Shown in pieces: positions 59,341 to 64,000 of a stretch of 64,000 bases of DNA (its first letter is position 1; each line of letters starts with the position of its first letter). The notes under the pieces were generated by a model. It was not told the origin of the DNA and searched no databases. It worked only from the letters and a program-made list of their open reading frames with translations. This stretch comes from JBCBSP01 sp039819095. Lineage in GTDB: Bacteria > Pseudomonadota > Alphaproteobacteria > Caulobacterales > Maricaulaceae. The stretch lies in the NCBI GenBank assembly GCA_039819095.1, contig JBCBSP010000005.1, positions 62,001-126,000 of the forward strand, written 5' to 3'. A program made the translations under genes and the position numbers.

Positions 59341-59667
59341 ATGATGGACGATCTACTCACCGCTCAGCTGAACACAGCTGTCAGCTCGGCCCGCGCCGAT
59401 GCGCCGCGCTCCACGCGCGCCCAGACGCCTGAGCAGGCGCGCGCCATCGCCGAGGAGTTCGAGGCGGTCTTCCTGGCCCAGATGATGGAACACATGATGG
59501 GCCCGAGCACGAAGAGTGAGACCTTTGGCGGCGGCGCCGGGGAAAGCGCGTTCACCGGCATGCTGAACGAGGAATACGCCAAGGTGCTGTCGAAATCAGG
59601 CGGCATCGGCCTGGCCGATGCGCTGACCCGCGAAATCCTGCGGCTGCAAGACATCTCAGAGGGCTAG
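59341..59667 (+). CDS. flagellar rod-binding protein (FlgJ N-terminal domain, CheL-like)
   Basis: 108 residues, only the rod-capping half of FlgJ without the muramidase domain. Family core: AIAEEFEAVFLAQMMEHMM, then GGGAGESAFTGMLNEEYAKVLSKSGGIGLADALTREI. In Caulobacter the corresponding gene follows flgI and is named cheL/flgJ. It contacts rod subunits during assembly. Coupled to flgI and 3 bp before flbY. Confidence 0.9.
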   Translation: MMDDLLTAQLNTAVSSARADAPRSTRAQTPEQARAIAEEFEAVFLAQMMEHMMGPSTKSETFGGGAGESAFTGMLNEEYAKVLSKSGGIGLADALTREILRLQDISEG

Positions 59668-59670
59668 ACG

Positions 59671-60111
59671 ATGAGCGAGCTCGCCGCCGCCAATCCGACT
59701 GACCGTGCTCAGCACCTGCTGCGCCTGACCGGCCGGCTGACCGATCTCATCGAGACCGAGACCGGGATGTTCGAAGCGCGCCGACCGCATGAAGCCATGG
59801 CGCTTCAGGAAGAAAAGGCCAAGCTCGCGACCATCTATCGGCGCGAGACCCAGCTCGCCGCGAAAGACCCGGCCCGGCTTGCCGGCCTGGCGACCGATCT
59901 TAAAACCGCCCTGCGCGCCGCCACCGAGCGCTTTGAGGCCGCGGTTGAGAAAAACGGCGCGGTCGTCATGGCGCTGAAATCGGTCACTGAAGGGGTGGTG
60001 CAGGCCATCGCCGCAGAAGCCGCCCGGCAGAAAACCGAGAAATCCGGCTATGGTCCGACAGCGACCCAGAACGCCAATCTCGGTGCGGTGGCGCTGGATC
60101 AGTCGGTTTGA
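59671..60111 (+). CDS. flbY: FlbY-like flagellar protein
   Basis: 146 residues, almost wholly helical: LLRLTGRLTDLIETETGMFEARRPHEAMALQEEKAKLATIYRRETQLAAKDP and a second long helix pair. It resembles FlbY/FlgN-type chaperone-like proteins, and its place after flgI and the rod-binding gene is that of Caulobacter flbY. No enzymatic motif. Its flagellar role is inferred from synteny. Confidence 0.75.
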   Translation: MSELAAANPTDRAQHLLRLTGRLTDLIETETGMFEARRPHEAMALQEEKAKLATIYRRETQLAAKDPARLAGLATDLKTALRAATERFEAAVEKNGAVVMALKSVTEGVVQAIAAEAARQKTEKSGYGPTATQNANLGAVALDQSV

Positions 60112-60146
60112 AAGTCCTAAGGTAGACCCGAAGTGGAAACCTTTGA

Positions 60147-60866
60147 ATGACAGCACAAACTCGACCAAGCTCACCGGGTGCGCATACGCGTCCGTTTATT
60201 GCCTTCAACCCAAACGCACATGATGCAGCCGGCTGGAGCGCTGGAACACATGTTTATGATTTCGATGGCGTGCTTAGCGACGACGTAGAAGAGCAAGTCT
60301 ACCGCATTGAACACATAGCCAATGAAGATGCTATCCTTCGGAAACTTCGAGAGCAGCTTCATATCCGCTGCGAAGGTCTGCCTAATCCATACCAAAGACA
60401 CCTTCTTTTCCAAGAAATTCAGCTACGACGTCACATTCCAATCAAGCCGGGGCCGGCGCTAGAGTGGGCAAGGAAAACACAACGTGATGGGCGAATATTT
60501 ATATTAACGGCTCGCTCCGGATACGCAGCAATAGCCCGGATGCACGAATTTATTCAGAAATATAAGCTAAACCCCATAGAAATTTTTCATGTTGGTCGCG
60601 TCGAGAAGTCTGCGCAGCTCAAACTACTTTCCGCCGAACTGCAGGATGGGCCGATCTTCTTTTATGAAGACAATATCAACCATCTGAAGGCCGCTTATCG
60701 CCAACTAGGGACTAGCATCGTTCCGATCCTCATTGACCACACGCCTAAAGCGAATCAGGCTAAGGCGCGTGCGCTACTCGATAGCGCTTTTTCAAGTCAG
60801 TGGGGCATAGATGAACACACAGCCAGCACCGAATCCGACAACAGACGAGCTGTTCAAGGCGCTTGA
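60147..60866 (+). CDS. HAD-superfamily hydrolase-like protein (inserted cassette)
   Basis: 239 residues. HAD motifs: I, VYDFDGVLSDD (D38, D40); II, IFILTARSGY; III, Lys in RVEKSAQLKLL; IV, FFYEDNINHL. All four catalytic positions appear present, so it could be an active phosphatase or nucleotide hydrolase. The base composition is visibly less GC-rich than the flagellar genes on both sides, and no flagellar homologue is recognised. The 3' end overlaps the membrane-protein gene by 56 bases. Confidence 0.75.
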   Translation: MTAQTRPSSPGAHTRPFIAFNPNAHDAAGWSAGTHVYDFDGVLSDDVEEQVYRIEHIANEDAILRKLREQLHIRCEGLPNPYQRHLLFQEIQLRRHIPIKPGPALEWARKTQRDGRIFILTARSGYAAIARMHEFIQKYKLNPIEIFHVGRVEKSAQLKLLSAELQDGPIFFYEDNINHLKAAYRQLGTSIVPILIDHTPKANQAKARALLDSAFSSQWGIDEHTASTESDNRRAVQGA

Positions 60867-61293
60867 GCACGCCAGGGGGCTGTTCATTTACCATGCCGGA
60901 CAGCGCCTGCAGGGAATAAGGTTTTACTTTATTGCTTTGGCCGCACTCGGCGGTGTTTTTGCGGCGTCCCAGAGCACCACACCGAATACGCCCCAGCTGT
61001 TCGCCGGACTGATAATCGCCATTTTGGCCTTTGTCCTTACGATTATCTTCTTATTGCTTGATCGACGAAATGAGGAGCTGGTCCACAACAACGAAAATTC
61101 GATCACGGAAATCGAAACTACGATCACGAACAGGCTGGGGTTCAAAAGCTTTGGGTCGATCGCCGCTGGTGAGAACGCAAAGCGGCTGACCTATTCCGTG
61201 CTTGCCCCCGCGATGTTCATCTTTTTCGGTGTTCTTTCGTTCATCGCTGCCGCGTTCTATGCGTTTCAGCTGTGCGCCAGTGTCGCAAGCTAG
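60811..61293 (+). CDS. small three-helix membrane protein paired with the HAD gene
   Basis: 160 residues. Amphipathic N-terminus (TTDELFKALEHARGLFIYHAGQRLQGIRF), two membrane helices at about 38-56 and 66-87, a positively and negatively charged cytoplasmic segment (LLDRRNEELVHNNENSITEIETT) and a third helix at about 133-156. The HAxQRL ... LDRRNEELV pattern recurs in uncharacterised membrane proteins found with varied cytoplasmic partners. It is reminiscent of small effector membrane proteins, but I cannot assign it. It overlaps the HAD gene in another frame, so the two are almost certainly expressed together. Confidence 0.72.
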   Translation: MNTQPAPNPTTDELFKALEHARGLFIYHAGQRLQGIRFYFIALAALGGVFAASQSTTPNTPQLFAGLIIAILAFVLTIIFLLLDRRNEELVHNNENSITEIETTITNRLGFKSFGSIAAGENAKRLTYSVLAPAMFIFFGVLSFIAAAFYAFQLCASVAS

Positions 61294-61306
61294 CTTAATT
61301 GCCCGC

Positions 61307-64000
61307 CTAAAACAGCGCCAGCGTACCGCCCCCGCTGCCGCCGATGAGGCGGTCGAGGCCGGCCTGGTAGTTCGCCACCTGGGCGGTGAGATAGGCTGGC
61401 GCGACGCCATCGCGATTACCGGCCTGGGGGCCTTCCAGCAATTCACGCAAGGCCGGATCCAGCGTCAGTTCGCGATAGGCGCGCTGCACCTTGCTCATTG
61501 CGGAAGTGAGCGCTTCACCGGCGGCCAGCGCCGCATCGCGATCGGTGATGCTGAGCACTGAAGGCAGCTCCAGCGCGAAGATGTCCGGCGCGTCGGAGGT
61601 GGAATCGGCCGGCCCATCGACCAGCGAGGCCTTGCCGGTCACCGCACCTTCAGGAAGGCCGAGCCCGGTCAGCGCGTTCTGGCCGTCACCGCCCTTGAAG
61701 AACTCGACCGTCACGCCTTCTTTCGGTGTGATGCGCAGCATGTCGCCGTCGGCGGAGCGGCGCACATCAGCGGTCGCGTCCAGCACGAAGGCGGCGTTCA
61801 GCTTGAAGGTCAGCGATCGCATTGTGTCGCCCGCGTCGATCGTGATGCGCTGCTTGCGCCCGCCATCAACAGAGACGAAGAAATGATCACCGTCGCGCAC
61901 TGAAGACCGGTCGGTCACGACACGCGTATCCGAATAGGTCACCGCACCGGTCGGCAGTCCGAGCCGGTTAAGCGCGCCGTCACCACCAGGGTCGACAACG
62001 AGGCCGGCGGCTTCGGAAAGCCCGCCGCGTCCGGATATCTGCTGGGTCCATTCATGCGCGCCCGTCGCCGCGTCAAACCCGGCCGCGAAAGCGTTTCGGG
62101 CGCCGTTCTGGACCCCGCCTGGCAGCGCATCGGACGTCTTGCCGGCGAGATAGACCTTGCCATCGGCCACCGAGATTGAGGACGCGGAATTGTCCTGAGC
62201 CGAGCCCAGGAAGGTGACGTAGTCCACCGAAGCGCTCGCCCCGTCGCTAATCCGGGTCAGCATGGCGTCGCGCCCGCCGGCATTGGCCGTGACAACCGCA
62301 CCCGGCGCAAAAGCCGGGCCGGCCGCGCCGGACAGATAGATCGCGCCATCATCGCCGACCGCCAGCCCGCCAATGCGGCCGTCATCAAGATCACCGAGAT
62401 CCAGCGTCCAGACCGGGGCGCCGCTTCCATCATCGCCGGCGGCGTATTTGACCAGCTCGGCGCGGCCTTCGTTTTCGATGGCCAGGATCAGACCGCCATC
62501 AGACGCTACGGCGCTCGCCTTGACGCGCTGATCGCCCGCGCCGGACCCGGCGCTGCGCGTATAGAGCGTGTCGCCGTCGGCGCCGAAGGCGCGCACATAA
62601 CCGTCCTGGCCGCCGGTATTGATCGCGCCGCCGAGATTGGAGCGCGCCTGGCCGCTCACAAAGACCGTGCCGTCATCACCAATGGACACCGCATTCGCCG
62701 CATCATCGGCGATCCCGCCAAAACGCCTGGCCCACTGTTCCACTCCGGCGGCGTCATACTTGACCACAAGCGAGTCGGTTCCGCCGACATCGGTGGTGTC
62801 GCCCAGCGCGCCGGACACCTTGCCAGCCACCACAACATCGCCGGCGGCGTTCACCGCCACGCTCGCGCCGGCGGCTTCACCCGCCGCGCCGAGCGTGCGG
62901 GCCCAGACCCGCTTGCCGGTGGAATCGTAGCGCATCAGCACCAGGTCTTCCTCGCCGCGCAGGCTCTGACCATCAATGGCGTTGCTGGAGCGCCCGACCA
63001 CGAACAGCCCGCCATCCTGGCTTCGGGCAACCGCATCGACATTCAAGGGTGAATTGGTCTCGCTGGTTTCTGTCTCGCCGTCATCGGTGGTGGTTTCGGT
63101 GACCACCGGGCTCGGCTCGATGCGCCGGGAGAAGGCTGCGCTTCCGCCAGACGCCAGATCGACGAATTTGGTGAACTGGCCGGCTGCGGTCTCGCCGTCG
63201 CCGGAGATGCCGGCCATATAGACCGCCGGCTGGCCGCCGGTTTCTGAGAAAGACACCTGCTCGGTGAGTATTCCCTGAATCTTGAAGCCGTAGCGATCAC
63301 CCTGAATGACGCCGTTCTCGTCTTCCTCGCCGATCTTGACCCGCTCAAAGCGCGTCAGCATGGAGGCCGCCTCCAGCTGCGTGTTGATATGATCGGCGAC
63401 GGAGTCCAGCGTGCGCGGCGTTGCGCCCATATCATCCAGATTGATGGCCACATCAGTGTCGACGCCGTTCTTGCGCACGGTGATGGTAAACTGCGTGTCG
63501 CCTTGGAAGGCGTCCACCTCAGCATCGAAGGCGCCGCTATGGATCACGCCGGTGGTGTATTGCGAGGCGCCGCGCGAGATGGCGAGCGTGCTTTCCGCCT
63601 TGCTCAACTCTTCGCCGCGCAGGACCGAGACGCCTTCCAGCGTCATATCCTCGAAAAAGCCGTCGAGCTGCGTCACGCCCTCCTGGAAGCGCCGGTCCCA
63701 GAATTGCCGGTCGACATCGCTGGCTGACTTGTCCGATGCGGCGGCGGCCAGGGACTGAAGCCGGCGCAGTCCCTGATACATGGCGAACAGCGTCTTCTCA
63801 TCTTCGCCGGTCTCGACATCGGAGAAGGCGCCCAGTTCAGGATCGAAAAAGACGCCGCTGGCCAGCACCGAGCGCTGAACCTCGTCAAGCGCGCGCACTT
63901 CGCCGCGCGGGTCCCAGGGCGGCACCACCTCGTCTGATCCGGCGCCGCCATTGAGGGCGTTCGCAGAAGCCCCGGACAGCTGCTGAGGCGCGCTCGCGGC
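61307..64000 (-). CDS. FlaEY-like flagellar protein with beta-propeller repeats (5' end beyond window)
   Basis: At least 898 residues; the frame stays open to the right edge. Helical parts at both ends resemble axial flagellar proteins (GLRRLQSLAAAASDKSASDVDRQFWDRRFQEGV; C-terminal SAMSKVQRAYRELTLDPALRELLEG). Two FliD/flagellin-insert-like modules lie around residues 165-230 and 680-800 of the visible part (ISRGASQYTTG; LGLPTGAVTYSD and LGLPEGAVTGKA repeats). Between them are several SBBP-type propeller units (DGGLFVVGRSSN, DVVVAGKVSGAL, GTVFVSGQARS, each with LVxKYDxxGxxxWAR). It matches what I recall of Caulobacter FlaEY, needed for normal filament assembly. Name not certain. Confidence 0.6.
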   Translation of the reverse strand, partial: AASAPQQLSGASANALNGGAGSDEVVPPWDPRGEVRALDEVQRSVLASGVFFDPELGAFSDVETGEDEKTLFAMYQGLRRLQSLAAAASDKSASDVDRQFWDRRFQEGVTQLDGFFEDMTLEGVSVLRGEELSKAESTLAISRGASQYTTGVIHSGAFDAEVDAFQGDTQFTITVRKNGVDTDVAINLDDMGATPRTLDSVADHINTQLEAASMLTRFERVKIGEEDENGVIQGDRYGFKIQGILTEQVSFSETGGQPAVYMAGISGDGETAAGQFTKFVDLASGGSAAFSRRIEPSPVVTETTTDDGETETSETNSPLNVDAVARSQDGGLFVVGRSSNAIDGQSLRGEEDLVLMRYDSTGKRVWARTLGAAGEAAGASVAVNAAGDVVVAGKVSGALGDTTDVGGTDSLVVKYDAAGVEQWARRFGGIADDAANAVSIGDDGTVFVSGQARSNLGGAINTGGQDGYVRAFGADGDTLYTRSAGSGAGDQRVKASAVASDGGLILAIENEGRAELVKYAAGDDGSGAPVWTLDLGDLDDGRIGGLAVGDDGAIYLSGAAGPAFAPGAVVTANAGGRDAMLTRISDGASASVDYVTFLGSAQDNSASSISVADGKVYLAGKTSDALPGGVQNGARNAFAAGFDAATGAHEWTQQISGRGGLSEAAGLVVDPGGDGALNRLGLPTGAVTYSDTRVVTDRSSVRDGDHFFVSVDGGRKQRITIDAGDTMRSLTFKLNAAFVLDATADVRRSADGDMLRITPKEGVTVEFFKGGDGQNALTGLGLPEGAVTGKASLVDGPADSTSDAPDIFALELPSVLSITDRDAALAAGEALTSAMSKVQRAYRELTLDPALRELLEGPQAGNRDGVAPAYLTAQVANYQAGLDRLIGGSGGGTLALF

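Noticed and set aside
1..64000. CRISPR array, rRNA genes, complete insertion sequence or transposase
   Set aside because: No regularly spaced direct repeats, no rRNA-like sequence and no transposase-like frame were seen on either strand.

Overview
The window looks like chromosomal DNA of a Caulobacter-like alphaproteobacterium, most likely Maricaulales/Hyphomonadaceae. The evidence is the Caulobacter-type flagellar layout (fliX divergent from flgI, then a short rod-binding protein and flbY; fliL-fliM-motE; flgF-flgG-flgA-flgH), a CtrA-type TTAA-N7-TTAA site, sigma-54 flagellar promoters, a DksA that has lost most of its zinc-finger cysteines, and high GC. The genus is inference.

Layout. 0-2 kb: C-terminus of a CHAT-domain protein and two exported proteins. 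2.1-20.6 kb: an exopolysaccharide/holdfast-like locus (GalE, acyltransferase, Wza-, Wzz-, Wzy- and Wzx-like proteins, three free glycosyltransferases, and a GT26 glycosyltransferase fused to the initiating phosphoglycosyl transferase). It carries its own regulators: a hybrid histidine kinase, an NtrC-type response regulator and a second, divergent RpoN. Five transcription units in the locus have -24/-12 promoters, and four of the intergenic regions carry a shared palindrome of the form (T)(T/C)GCA-N3-TGC(A/G)A. This suggests a closed sigma-54 circuit devoted to one surface polysaccharide. 21.3-26.5 kb: an RND/MMPL exporter, a LolA-like protein and an outer-membrane barrel, divergent from a TetR regulator with three palindromic operators.

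26.7-43.8 kb: two tandem islands, about 12.9 and 4.1 kb, at the 3' end of a tRNA-Ile2(CAU) gene. They share left ends, right ends and an attachment core copied from the tRNA, yet no integrase is visible. Island A encodes exported lipoproteins, a secreted protein with four repeats of a C-x9-C-x-C module, an ECF sigma factor next to a Ser/Thr kinase, a LuxR-type regulator, a flavin oxidoreductase and a frameshifted FPGDM-repeat protein. A 20-bp palindrome sits 50-58 bp ahead of the start codon of four of its operons. Island B holds a LysR regulator divergent from three SnoaL-like proteins and an SDR oxidoreductase, plus a truncated VOC gene.

43.9-46.8 kb: SIMPL protein, PanD, a nitrilase-family protein and a glutathione transferase. 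46.9-64 kb: flagellar genes. Minus-strand fliL-fliM-DUF6468-motE-TPR faces away from flgF-flgG-flgA-flgH; then dksA, fliX, flgI, rod-binding protein, flbY, an inserted HAD hydrolase/membrane-protein pair, and a FlaEY-like beta-propeller protein that runs off the window. Both flagellar sigma-54 promoters have a FlbD-like site starting exactly 100 bp upstream of the -24 GG.
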